Source: Chlorops oryzae
Taxonomy: Eukaryota; Arthropoda; Insecta; Diptera; Chloropidae
Reading direction: 5' to 3'
DNA length: 64,000 bases
Assembly (NCBI GenBank): GCA_020466095.1
Contig: CM035806.1
Location: 135,320,981 to 135,384,980 of the forward strand
In this document: positions 12,894-24,255 of the stretch, piece by piece
Layout: each line of letters begins with the position of its first letter
Position numbering within the stretch: the stretch's first letter is position 1
Program-made: the position numbers and the translations under genes
The notes under the pieces: model-generated
What the model was told of the DNA's origin: nothing
The model's input: the letters and a program-made list of their open reading frames with translations, nothing else
The model's database searches: none

Positions 12894-13123
12894 CAGCCCG
12901 ATTCTGAAGATTCCCAGGGAACGCATTCCCGAGGAATTTACTTTTCTTGAGACTAAAATTTTCCTTTTTCAAATAGATAGGGAAAGAAAAATTATGGGTA
13001 TGGGCCAAATACCCATTCGCCATCAAATGTATTCCCCAAAATATTTGAAAAAGCAGAAGCTTACTCTCGAGAAAAGTAAATTCCCCTGAAGTTCATTCCC
13101 CGGGAATATTCAGAATCGGGCTG
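12894..13123. mobile_element. 230-bp foldback MITE with long arms
   Basis: The arms begin CAGCCCGATTCTGAAGATTC at 12894 and, read from the other end, CAGCCCGATTCTGAATATTC. Similarity continues for roughly 55 bp inward, so the DNA can fold into a long hairpin. ATA flanks both ends. Confidence 0.8.
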
Positions 13124-13164
13124 ATAATTCCACTAGTAAAATTAAATTCGACGATTTGTTGCGC

Positions 13165-13885
13165 TTTTTATACCCGACACACTCTGTGTCGAGGGTATAT
13201 TGGGTTTGTGTGCTTGTGTGTAACACCCAGAACCAGTCGAGATTGACTTTACAACATATATATAGAAATAATCGACGTCACCACCCAGATTCTATTTAGA
13301 CATGTCCGTCCGTCTGTCCGTCTGTATACAGTTTTCTTATCGAACGAGTTGATCTATCTTGACAAAATTTGGTATGCGTGCTCACGGGGACATGAGTAAG
13401 TACAGGTTCGAGAATGGATCCGATCGGACCAGTAGGAGGGGTAACTCCAGTACTAGGGTCTGTTACGAAAATCACAAAAACCGCTCTAAAATCGAAGTTT
13501 TTCAAGATGTTTTGATGAAAGGGTCTGGCGGGTTGCGGCATCATGAAAGGAATTTTTAAATTTTGTTGATCTTTCGATAGGCGCCATCTAAAAACACTGT
13601 GGAGACTAGTTTTTAGATTTTTATTTTGAACGGTCCTTGAAAATCCTTTTTTAATAAGCCTTTTTTCAAAATTTTATATTTCAAAAACTAATTAAGATAA
13701 AAAGATGAAACAAACGTTGGCCGATTGCTAATATAGCAGGAAATCAAAAAAACAATTTTTATAATTTTTACACATAATCTTTCTGAGTGGTCCTATTTTT
13801 GGGCGTGGTTCAAAAATTATTTAAACATGCGTGTCTGGGTCGGGTATTTGATTGTCAGGCTCGCCTTGCTATAACACCCTTACTT
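13165..13885 (-). mobile_element. DINE-like (Helentron-derived) element
   Basis: Reverse orientation relative to the copy at 16152-16959. It shows the terminal hairpin GACACA-TCTG-TGTC near 13178, a short TA tract, GTCY units (CCGTCCGTCTGTCCGTCTG), the conserved CTTGACAAAATTTGGTATG block, the ACCCTAGTACTGG-type block and the ATAACACCCTTACTT end. Confidence 0.75.
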
Positions 13886-14078
13886 CTTCAATCCATCTTA
13901 AATGTGCCTACAGGAATACTTCAAATTACATATTACAGAAAAATGAAACTTGAACCTACCCTGCAGAAAAATGGACTAACCCAAGTGTAGCTTTCGGTCA
14001 GTCCCTCATGTTACCACTACTAGTCCTCTCTTAATTCCACTTGCAATGTATTCAACTGTCCTTTTTAACATGGGCCTG

Positions 14079-14717
14079 GCATTTGAGAGGGACTAGTCTG
14101 CAAAACGGCTGACCGTAGGTCAGTTCTTTTTGGGTCAATTGTTGAAATTTTGTCAAAAATGTTTTTAAATTGCAATTTTCTTTTTTTTGGATACTTAGCA
14201 TAATTTTAGGCATGAGAAATATATAAAAAATTTTTTGTTGAAAAATCAACATTAATCGGCCATTTTAAAATAGTTATTCAAGAAAATACAAAATTTTTTC
14301 CATGGCTTCAGTTTTGAAAGATGTAGAAGTGATTGTTTCTCTGCCTTTTTGAGATATTTCCACCAACAATGACGACAAAAATGAAAAGAAAAACAGCAGT
14401 TTTGACAGATTCCCCATGCCAAACACAATAAACTTCGCCCTTCATGTAATTTGTTTATATATACGTAACATATTTGTCCCCCCTAAGAGCAAAAAAAAAG
14501 AAAGAAAAAAACCCTAAATCTAGGGGGAAAACCCCAAAACTGGGAACACTGATTGTATTTTTGCCGAATTTTCGTACGTTTTACACATGTCAACGTGTGT
14601 GTTCTCTAGATTAAAATTCGTCGAAAGTAAAAAAGAAAAACGAGTACATCGCCCGAGTACATCCGACTCCCATGAACAATTGAATGCCAAATGCGAAGTC
14701 GGCTATTGTGCACTAAA
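14079..14717. repeat. 640-bp dispersed repeat, copy 1
   Basis: Nearly identical to 45010-45650, starting TTGAGAGGGACTAG and ending GGCTATTGTGCAC. There are no inverted ends. Boundaries of TG...CA would allow a solo LTR, but no target duplication is visible, so the type is undetermined. Confidence 0.7.
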
Positions 14718-15800
14718 TGCTGAAAGCTGCGCAACGGTTTCTTTTATTCACCATTGTAATGTGCCATGAAGGAATAAGCCTTTTGCATTGTGCCTTGAAC
14801 CAATCTTTAAATGAGGGCAGGATTTTTTTTATGTACGTATATGAACATAGTGGAAAACTATTGTCGGAATACTTGCGGCCAAGTACATAAGCTCAGGCAA
14901 ACATACTCGTATGTATGTATGTATGTATGTATGCACTTGAAAGTACCAAAATCGGTGACGAAAACTTACTGAAAATACACAAAGGCGGCCTATTACTGCA
15001 TGTAGAATTGATGACGACCACTAATACTAGGACGGCGACAGCTGCAAAATATTGGCATATCAAGTGTATGTAATACACAGTATCCAGAAGCATCAGTGTC
15101 AGCAACGGCAACGGCAACGGTAACGGCAACATTGACTTGGCCAATCTAAATGCAAATCTTCAAAAAGGTTCCGTACATTTTTTGATGGTATTTTTAACTT
15201 TGAGCACCGAACCATCCTAGAAAAAGTGGAACTTTTGTGAAAACTGCGCAGCTAGAGTGGAATGTTAGCTCCGACGCTCAATTCGAATGAGAGAAAACTG
15301 ACTCCGTCTACGATTGAGGTTGTTAATTATGCGGAATTCGAGGGCGATATATGTATGTATGTAGTTTTGAATTCGAGTCGGATTCGAAGAATGAAATTTC
15401 TTGAATGGAGATCTTTGAAATCGTTTTCCGTTATTCTTTGTGCTCGCCTGACTGTGACATCCTTTCTTGCAATATTTTTGATTCGTATTGGATTTTTAAA
15501 ATTTTGTTTTTTGTATCTCTTATGCCTGAAATCCACTATAGAGTTTTTTTTACGTAGAAAATATATGGTAGAGTATACAGAATCTACCTTTGTTGTGTTG
15601 CAGACCGTCTCTACGATTCTAAAGCTCTACGTAGATCTGCCGTCGACATATTTCGAATAGAACTCTTTTATGTACTCCACGAATTTATACACTCCAAAAG
15701 TAATATTCTCTACCGTAGAGCCATATTGAAAACATTCTTCTGCAGTGCAAACTTACATTACACTTACATTGATATAATAAATCTAGCAAGCTCAAATTAC
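14718..15800. other. No gene seen
   Basis: Contains (GTAT)n near 14911-14930 and a CGGCAA repeat near 15105-15130. An open frame of 132 codons at 15262-15660 has no recognisable domain. Confidence 0.45.
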
Positions 15801-15873
15801 ATCTTGCGATGGCGAAGTTGAAGTGTGTTAGATTTGTAATCTGGAAGGTCCGAGTTCGAACCCTGCCGCAGGC
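15801..15873 (+). repeat. tRNA-like sequence
   Basis: The B-box-like GGTCCGAGTTCGAACCCTG at 15847-15865 is close to consensus; the A-box region near 15809-15825 is weaker. The downstream sequence is similar to that following the tRNA-like segment at 34952-35024, so this is a transposon-borne relative. Confidence 0.55.
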
Positions 15874-16151
15874 CAAAGAATTTGTGGAAAAATGGAGAAT
15901 GAAAACAGGCAAGTAAATTTTAAGGAAAAAATACCGGGAAGCAGAAAGTAAGCTGCCAACCAAATAAATAAGTTGCTTTCATCGCGCTTTCCAAAACGTC
16001 ATCCACACAAGCCCTTTCAAAAAAATCCTTGCAGAATTTTTTTTTTTTTAAATTTTTTAAGCATAAAAAGTTTGGTAAAATCTTTTATTTCTCAGTTTTT
16101 TTCAATAATGTAAATGTTAAATTGTCTACTTTTCCAAACCAAAAAAAAAAC

Positions 16152-16959
16152 AAGTAAGGGTGTTATAGTCAACCGAGCCTGACAATAAAATACCCGACAC
16201 AGACACACATGTTTAAATAATTTTTGAACCACGCCAAAAAACATGACCACTAAGAAAGAATATTCAAGAGGTTTTTAAGGCCATTAGGGGCCCCATATAC
16301 CGACTTTTGTTAAATTTCTTTATGAAAACCGCCCCTTTTCCACGCCCACTTTTCCACGCCCACTTTCCATTTATTTTTGCAATCCTAATCGGAGGCTTAA
16401 ATATACGCTCAAATTCTAAGATTCATTGAAATATTTCGAAAAAGTCCGATTTTGAGGCAGTTTTGGGATTTCTGTGACAGACCCTAGTACTGGAGGTACC
16501 CTTAATAATGGACCGACCAAGGACATTTTTTGGGAGGATGTTTGTGGCTACAAAGGAAGCATAAGTGCCAAATTTCGTTCAAGTCCCATTTGACTTTCGG
16601 GTGTAGGGGACAATTTTCGAAAAACGCCCTTCTGCCACGCCCACTTTTTAAATTTTTGCAAATCGTATTACTTGCCTTGAAACATGTTCAAATATAAAAT
16701 TTCATCAAAATATGTTGAAAAACTTCGATTTTAGAGCAGTTTTTGTGATTTTCGTAACAGACCCTAGTACTGGAGGTGCCCCTAAAAATGGTCCGATCAG
16801 GTTCATTCTCGAACTTGTTCTTACTCATGTGCCTGTGAGTTTGCATACCCAATTTTGTCAAGATAGCTCAACTCCTTCAATAAGATAACTGTATACAAGC
16901 AGACGGACATTTCTAAATCGAATCTCCTGGTAACGCTGATCATTTCTATATAAATTTTG
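16152..16959 (+). mobile_element. DINE-like (Helentron-derived) element, interrupted at 3' side
   Basis: Begins ACAAGTAAGGGTGTTATAG, carries CCACGCCCACTTT blocks, ACCCTAGTACTGGAGG twice, a short GACGGAC remnant of the GTCY tract and the core GGTAACGCTGATCATTTC. A TA-flanked MITE interrupts it at 16960. Confidence 0.75.
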
Positions 16960-16961
16960 TA

Positions 16962-17776
16962 CACCGGAGAAATAGACTGTTAAATCAACCACTAGAACGT
17001 TAAAGTAAGAGTGTCAAATTAACTGTATTCCCCGTTAAATGCCACTGGAAAAGGAAGTCAAATCAACAGTTGAAAAATATCACTTTATGTTCAAATTCGC
17101 TTTCGTGTCACTTAGAATAATTGCATTTGATCAACCGTCACCGAGTTTTCAATAGTCAGTTGTTTAAGCTGTGAGTATGACCGTCGTAGATTCGGGTTCT
17201 ATCCCGCTGGCGGGGAATTTTTCTGGATTTTTTTTTTTAAATTACATTTTTTTTTTGTTTCAAGTGTAGTTGTTTTAAAGCAAAAATTTTTCCTAAATTT
17301 AAATTTTAATTTATTTACATTTTTTTAATGGTTTTTTCAAGCAAAAATTTTGCAACCATTAAGCTCAAGTGAGCGTTTTGACCAACAAAGTTAAATTCGT
17401 TCGTTTGCGTAATATTAAGACGTTGCCCAAAGTGGGTCTGCGGTTCAAGGCTCGGCCGAGGGAGAAAATTAAAAGATTGAAAGAGAAAAAGATTTAAAAA
17501 CGAAAGCAAATAAATAAAGAAAAAATATAATAATTTAATAAAAAAAAATTTAATAAGAGGTAAAAAAATTCAAAGCAAAAAATAAATTTTTTTCCATCGC
17601 TGGTGCATGATTTAAACCGCGAGACAGTATATATCAACCATCAGGTATTTAATCCCTATTGATGTGTATTGTACTGTTTAATCGACCGCTACTACACATA
17701 AGCTAAGAATTAACGTGAACTCGTTAATTTTACGTCATTTTTTCGTTAAAATAAGCCATAAGTTTTTCTCTATGGT
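16962..17776 (+). mobile_element. TA-flanked TIR element with two tRNA-like cores, degraded copy
   Basis: Copy of the complete element at 26488-27400: CACCGGAGAAA start after TA, interior TGTTAAATCAACC, then two tRNA-like segments on the plus strand at about 17160-17215 and 17396-17462. The right end is worn (TTTCTCTATGG). It differs from the better copy by many single-base indels and lacks about 45 bp in the middle. Confidence 0.7.
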
Positions 17777-18239
17777 TTCAATAAGACAATCATCTTGGAT
17801 AAAAACCAAAACTTGACAAAACACAACGAAAACACCAATTTTTGAATTTTAATTTTTTGAACCCTTGTCTTAGAAATAACTAGACCTACAATTCTTTCCT
17901 TCAAATATTTTGGAATGGACTTATGGTTATGGAACTATGAGCGGTTAAAGATTGCTGGTAGCGTTACAAAAATGAATCTTTGGTAAAATTTGGCCATATA
18001 CCTATGGGAGGAAGCGATTACTTAAGGGTCAGAAGAATTGAGAAGGATTTTATCGAATTTAAAATTTTGATGCCTTTGATGCCTTGCCAAAATCATCTTG
18101 AATTTCATATTGTAAATGCCGAAAGATGTGTGATAAATAAGGTCTTCTTTCTTGGCTGCACAACGGCTTTTTGTTAGGCTCGTAAGACTTTTCAGATTTA
18201 ATATAACCGAGGTGAAATCTTAGGCGGCAATAGGACGAC
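17777..18239. other. No gene seen
   Basis: AT-rich spacer between two repetitive elements. Nothing recognised. Confidence 0.4.
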
Positions 18240-19050
18240 TCTTACACCGGCTGATATAATTTCGCTAATGATTTGTAAACGATAGTCCCCGTTTCGACCA
18301 AGAGAAATCCCAGCGGCCAAAGCTTACAGAAGCGATGAACCGTAACACACTTCGTAGGCTGTAGGCGGTAATGCATACGACCTCATATACCATCCTAGCA
18401 TAGATTATTTTAAGAAAAATTAAGAGCGGACCTTTTTTAATATAGGTTTTAATGCATTTTTTTTTCATAAAATTTGTACATACTTAAACGGTATTTTATT
18501 TTAATAAAAATAAGGAACATAAATGTGTCGTTGACTAAAAAGAAAAAGAAACATAAACAACTGGCATTCCTAGGGCTAAGTCGGCTTTCACACATACTAT
18601 CGTTAACACAAGCGAAGGGATGATTAATAATCGCTGATTATAAAGTAATCGTTTGTACTACTTTTATCGCTATTGACCGCTTCACGCTGCCGTAAGAAAG
18701 AGAGAAAGAATTTTTGTCATATTTCCGACGAGTTTTCATTACGAAATTATATTTTAAGAGCGTCCAATTCTGTGATTTAGAGTGGCCAATTTTACATTAA
18801 GAGTGGCTAGAGCGGCCAGAGCGGCCGCCTTAAAATAATCCATGCATCCTAGTATACTTTTGTTCGAGCGTGGCCGTTTTGTAGAGCGAACGCCTGCCAC
18901 TACCACATAAAGTAAGCAATTGGTAGGCAGGCCGCCTACAATCTCGTATACTTTGTAAGCTATTGGTAGGCAGGCCGCATACAAAGTCGTATACTTTGTT
19001 AGCTATTGGTAGGCAGGCCGTCTACAATCTCGTATATTTGTAAGCTATTA
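18240..19050 (+). repeat. Element with 43-bp tandem repeats, copy 1, split by an insertion
   Basis: The left part (18240-18398) and right part (18845-19050) together match 40240-40870. Shared landmarks are GCGGTAATGCATACGACC, GTTCGAGCGTGGCCG and three copies of the 43-bp unit (TTGGTAGGCAGGCCGC...TTTGTAAGCTA). The insertion at 18399-18844 separates the two parts. Confidence 0.8.
18399..18844. mobile_element. hAT-like non-autonomous element, 446 bp, 8-bp TSD
   Basis: The ends are CATAGATTATTTTAAG and the reverse complement of CATGGATTATTTTAAG. It is flanked by the direct octamer CATCCTAG (18391-18398, 18845-18852). The empty site is preserved in the other host copy near 40381-40390, which proves the insertion. 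An 8-bp duplication is typical of hAT elements. No transposase is visible. Confidence 0.85.
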
Positions 19051-20460
19051 ATATTAATATCGTATGCATGCACAAACACACATACATTTAGGGGTATATA
19101 TATATATATATAGAGTTACTCCCCCACGCTTGAATGGTGGAATAGTGGAACATGCAAATGAACCGTCGATTGTCTGCGTCATGTGAATATGTAGGTACAC
19201 ATACATACTTATGTTTGTTTGCATGCATGTTTATTAGAATCCAAACGGTGGACGCTGGGATGCGGCGCAGACACCCTTCGTACATTCAAACTTGTTCGAC
19301 ATTTGGCACAAAATTCATAAATGCTAATTTCAACACGTCATGCTTTTACAAATATGAAAGCTATGCAAGCGAGCAGCATCTTCATGAGGAGGCTGTAGTT
19401 CTATATGAGCTCCAGTATTGTTCTGTCTGTGAACGTACGCACGCATGTGTATGTTTATGTGTATGCGAGCGTGTGCGTGTGGATGTTTGCGCTTGAGTGC
19501 TCGAACAACTACTTTCGACGGTTGGCACTTTATAGGCTTTAATAGCGCGCGCTCATAGCAATTTCAAAATAAAGCAATCAAGAATTTGTCGACTTTAGCC
19601 CTCGCCTACGTCCCAGTCCCAGTCCCAGTCGCCATCGCAGTACCTGCGCCATCACCATCTGCTGGAGATGAAGCTCCAACTCCAATTACGATTTCAATGA
19701 TGCAAGCAATTTACTGAACTGACTGCCTTCGGGGTCGGTCGTTGCTTAAGAACGAGATTTTTTGCGTGAAAGATTCGCTGATGGCTTCCAATAAAGTATC
19801 TCGATAGCAGCACGCATAAGTGTCTCTATTGTATGAGCTCCCAATGATAGTTCTGTGGCGTCGATATCCACAATTACTATGTCGGTTTGATGGTATTACT
19901 CCAAACGTTGCACGCAACAAAAGGTGACGGGGAGGGATAGTCGAAGGCGCTAGCGCTGGCGGTGGCTTTGGCTTTGGCTGTGTCGGCACGGTAGCGACGG
20001 CACCTTCATCGTCAAAGTGTGTCAATGTTTGCTCGAGAACAGTTTTTGAATACTAAATATAGTATGCTCCTTCAAAAGGATCCTGATATTGTGCGTGATT
20101 TTGCTTGTGCATGCGTGTGCGTCTGTGTGTGTGTGAATTTGCAAGAGCAAAAGGAACCCATATGGAAGATATTGAAAATCGTAGTTTGCTCTTACTATTC
20201 TTTACTGTAAAATTGGTTGTTACGAAACAAATTGGTTTTCTGAAAAAGCCAAGTTGATTTGGTGTAGGAAACCAATTGAAAATGCTATCAAGTTTCTCAG
20301 AAAAGAGCAATAACAACAATGAAGCGCTTAAAATGAGAAAATTGTAATTTTTCGGAAGCGCAAATGGACCATCCCATCCATAGATGGGTGAATAGATGGA
20401 TGAATGGATGGATGGAACATGATATTTGTATGATATTGGCAGAGCAATCGAAATGAATTT
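19051..20460. other. Spacer with simple repeats, no gene supported
   Basis: Holds a TA run near 19098-19112, GT/CA-rich tracts (19440-19490, 20105-20135), CCCAGT repeats near 19614-19635 and a GATG repeat near 20385-20416. A proline/valine-rich open stretch in the plus strand (about 19590-19720) lacks a start codon and splice context. Confidence 0.45.
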
Positions 20461-20805
20461 TTAAGCGGTCTGCATGGTGTTATTTCTTGTGCCCTTGCTA
20501 AAAAACAAAAGCAATAGGTTCCAAAGAACGAAAACTGTTGGATCTATTTCAGCTCTTTTACATTTGTAAATAAACTGACCATGGCAAATAAAAGTTGGGG
20601 ATGAAAAAAAGACGTGGCCCGCTAGGAGCATATTGACCGTAACGAGTGTTTTCCAGATGAAAACAAATATTATGTAGTAAGGCAGTGCTATGTGCGGACT
20701 ATGCGGTGGATGTATCAAGACTTCCAAGCCAAGCTCTGTCAATTTTTGGCAAGCCATTAAAAATATGAATGTGATGTCTGGCGTTGTCATGGTCGATCAC
20801 AACTC
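20461..20805 (-). pseudogene. mariner-type transposase remnant
   Basis: Minus-strand translation shows the catalytic-region pattern of DD34D mariner transposases: an HDNA motif around 20778-20795 and, after a frame change, KLTELGLEVLIHPPHSP followed by an ALPYY-type end, about 20690-20750. In the family the second motif normally reads SPDLAPSDY, so here the aspartate is replaced by histidine. Frameshifts and internal stops show it is dead. The family normally has about 340 residues and only the C-terminal third is recognisable. Confidence 0.75.
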
Positions 20806-21369
20806 AGTCAGGTTGAGGACTCTTTCGACACTTTTCCTCCATGAGCTAAATTCTGTTCTGGGTTCGCTGAACACTCTCTTATGGAGCGACATATTTTTGG
20901 ATCTTCATCTAAATCCGATAAATTATTTATATGTTCTGGGCTAATAGTTTGATCTATACGTATAAAGTCTCTATTATTATTGTTAATTAATTACTGGACT
21001 TCCTTAAGATGTTACTGTTCAAAACATATTTTTCAAGGATACCTCAAGGACACTTCGTAACAGAAACCTTAAAAATGCTTTCTACAGTGATTCTAAATAA
21101 TACCTATCGAAAAGTAAACAAAGCTTTAAAATCGCTTTCTGGGGCCGCAGTCGGAAACATCCCTTTTATTTGGAATAGATTTTTCAGTGGGATTAGGGAA
21201 AATTTGGACTGTGGTTAGACTTTTCTGCAGGATTAGACAGCTTTTTATTCTTCTTTGTTGTTTGTTACACAAATTCAAATGATATGACAACACGAAAAAA
21301 TTATATCGATGGATATCAATCACAGGTATACCCGAGAAGTATGCAACATTTTTTTTTATTTGTCATTTT
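20806..21369. other. No gene seen
   Basis: Probably the decayed N-terminal side of the mariner copy, but no motif can be identified. AT-rich otherwise. Confidence 0.35.
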
Positions 21370-23460
21370 GGGGGAATGAAAAATGGCCCCAATGAAAAAT
21401 GGCCCCAAATTCAAAATGAAAAAAGGCCCCAAATTTTGAGGCAATTTTGCATTTTGAAAAATGACCCCAAATCCAAAATGAAATTTGGCCCCAAAATGAA
21501 ATGAAAAAAGGCCCCAAAATCAAAAAGAGGTGTTTTTAATCTAAATGAAAAATGACCCCAAACTAGAAAATAAAAATGGTCCTATGAAATTTGAAAAACT
21601 AGAAATGAAAAATGGCCCCAATTTTGGGGTAATTTTTCATTATGCAAAATGGCCCCACTTTAAAAAATGAAATTTGGCCCCAAAATCAAATGATAAGTCA
21701 AGAATATAAAACAGGGCTGGAACGCGAAATGGATTCATAACCAAATAAAAGTGGCCCCGACTTTTGGGGTCGTTTTGCATTATGAATTATAGCCCCAACA
21801 TGAAATGAAAAACCGCCCCAAGAATCAGGATTCGTTTTGAATGCAAATGAAAAATGGCCCCAAACTACAACTTGAAATTTTTTAATTGAAAAATTGCCCC
21901 AAAATTGGGGTGATTTTGCATTATGAAAAATCACCCCAATTCAAGAAAGGAAAAAAGGCCCCAAACTTGGGGTAATTTTGCATTATGAAAAAAGACCCCA
22001 AATCAAAAAAGGAAAAATGACCCCAAACTTGTGGTAATTTTGCATTATGAAAAAAGACCCCAAATCAAAAAAGGAAAAATGGCCCCAAAATTGGGGTATG
22101 ACTGCTGTTAAAACCAGTAAAAGACATTTTTACTGACGGAGGTGAAAATTTTTTTTGAAGAAATCGGGTGATAGCAGGCAAAATTTTTTTAAAATCGCGC
22201 GCGCGGCGCAAAAACTTCTAACTTTGTTTATTTCAAATGTATTTACCTCATCCATATATTTTATATATATTATTAGAACTTGCTTATAACAGCCGCGAGG
22301 AACTATTTTAAATGTGGGGTCCATCAGGTATTTTCGGTCTTGTATGTTTTCTTTAATTAGATCGATAGATTTCAAAGATGAAAATATGCAGTACGAGAAC
22401 TCGTCTTCAATTATACATGCGGTATAAAATGCTCTGGGAATTTGGTCATCTTTCGAAACACCAAAAATTGTCCACACTCTTTCTAATTGAAACGATTCTC
22501 TAACCTCTATCGAAGACGTGGAAAATTTTACGAAAGATTTGCTGACCAAGTAGTTTAATCCTCTTATAATTCTTGGCAACGAAACCTGCTTACTTTCATC
22601 CTGAAATCTGGAATTTTGACCTTACTGAAATTTGGCCCCAAAATAAAATGAAAAAAGGCCCCAAATTTGGGGTCATTTTGCGTTATGAAAAAAGACCCCA
22701 AATCAAAAAAGGAAAAAAGGCCCCAAAATTGGGGTAATTTTGCATTATGAAAAAAGACCCCAAATCAAAAAATTGAAAAAAGGCCCTAAATTTGGGGTCA
22801 TTTTGCATTATGAAAAAAGACCCCTTAAATTTGGGCTTTTTTCATTTATTGCATTTAATAGACATTTTTTTGGACCCAATTAAAGGAAACGCCCGAAAAA
22901 ATTTGGGGTAATTTTGCATTATGAAAAATGACCCCAAATCAAAAAAGGAAAAAAGGCCCTAAATTTGGGGTAATTTTGCATTATGAAAAATAACCCCAAT
23001 AAATTAGTATAATATTTTGGGGCCAAAATTTTTTCATTTTCAGTTGGCGATAGTTTTGAATTAGGACCCAATTTTTTTTGGAAAAGGCCCCAAAAATTTT
23101 GTACGAAGCCGAAAATCGGTGCTGTTTAAATATATAAAGTTTTGGGGTAATTTTTGCATTTATTGGGATTTAAAATTGGCCCCATAATCAAGAAAAGCGA
23201 TTTTAAAATGTGCGCCCAAAATTGGGGTAAATTTCTGCTATTTATGGAAAAAAGACCCCAAATCAAATTAAAGGAAAAATGGCCCTCGAAAAATAGGGTA
23301 ATTTTGCATTATGCAAAAAGACCTCCAGAATCAAAAAAGTGAAAAATGGCCCCAAAAAATTTTATGAAAAATCGCCCCAAAATTCGTGTTGTTGTTTTCA
23401 ATAATTAAGTTTTGAGGGTCATTTTTCATTTTGAGTTTGGGGTCATTTTGCAAAAATATT
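21370..23460. repeat. GGCCCC/GGGGTY degenerate minisatellite, unit about 62 bp
   Basis: Repeats of a unit containing GACCCCAAATC, GGAAAAA, GGCCCCAAA, TTGGGGT and ATTTTGCATTATGAAAAA. Neighbouring GACCCCA anchors at 21994 and 22056 are 62 bp apart. CCCCAAA and TTTGGGG within a unit form a small palindrome. The array is interrupted from about 22,100 to 22,615 by unrelated sequence holding a transposase fragment. Confidence 0.85.
22130..22579 (-). pseudogene. MULE-type transposase-domain fragment
   Basis: Open frame of 149 codons on the minus strand. The segment MDPTFKIVPRGCYKQVLIIY matches the start of the MULE transposase domain (consensus like DGTFKxVPxxFxQLLIIH), as found in FLYWCH/MULE-type insect proteins. 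The motif is followed in frame by GATGAG-GTAAAT, which would serve as a splice donor, so this may be one exon of a larger transposon-derived gene. Only about the first third of the domain is present. It lies inside a minisatellite, so expression is doubtful. Confidence 0.6.
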
Positions 23461-24085
23461 TCAGGGCCGATTTTTCAGGGAGCCGTCATTTTTAAGGATG
23501 TTGCAGGCGGCTTTGTGTATTAACACTTATCATACTTATTTTTGGCAGAAAACTCTATATTCGTATATTTTTCGTAAGTTGTACCACTTCTGGAACAACA
23601 AAAAAATGGTCATTAAAAATATCCTTCCACGGGAGCACGTATTGGCTTGAGCAAAGTTGCTTGAAAAATATTTTTATATATTTTCCGAACGAACTTCTAT
23701 ATATGGGCTTTTGAATGAACATCCAATTTTTAGAATTGTCTTAGATATGATTTTTGTTTTAATTTTCGCTAAAAAATTACCTTTTCCAAGGATATTCCAG
23801 GACTATAGGAGAAAGAGAGCCAAAATTCAGCGCAAATTAAATATTTTGAATTGACCTAGACTGTAAAACAATTTTCGTCGAAATTGGCTTAGTGGGCCGA
23901 ATCAGTGTGCTTATAGTGATATAGCCTTTCTCAGTGTTTATTAATGTAGGCAAAGAGTACAATAATTTTAGCAAAGAGCGCAAATGTGTGTTCGTTTGTG
24001 ATAATCAGATAAATGTTGCCTGATATGTGGGCATCAAAGCCATCTAGTGACGGGAAACTGCGGTCACTTTTTAAATGACTTAATT
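23461..24085. other. No gene seen
   Basis: AT-rich spacer with small ORFs only. Confidence 0.45.
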
Positions 24086-24255
24086 CAGAGCACTCTCTCT
24101 TAAGCGGACACATGCGGGACCGAAAAATGTGTCCGCTTAACAGAGGTGTCCGCTTAAGAGGAAACTATTTGAGAAGCAGGAACACCAGAGCATTGCCAAA
24201 AAGTGTCCGTTTAAGAGGGGTGTCCGCAAGGAGAGAGTAACATACGAGTATACTG
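24086..24255. mobile_element. pogo/Tigger-like MITE, copy 1
   Basis: Contains CTCTCTTAAGCGGACA near the left end and repeated GTGTCCGCTTAA motifs, ending with a TATACTG then TA. Starts of the type CAG...CTCTxTTAAGCGGACA are typical of pogo/Tigger elements. The left terminus is slightly degraded. A second copy frames 34003-35763. Confidence 0.75.

Noticed and set aside
15262..15660. 132-codon plus-strand frame as a membrane protein gene
   Set aside because: Hydrophobic stretch comes from T-rich sequence; it ends within repeat-like DNA and shows no recognisable family.
19711..20025. 104-codon Pro/Arg-rich minus-strand frame as a gene
   Set aside because: No domain, no splice context, and composition follows local CAG/CCG-rich words; not supported.
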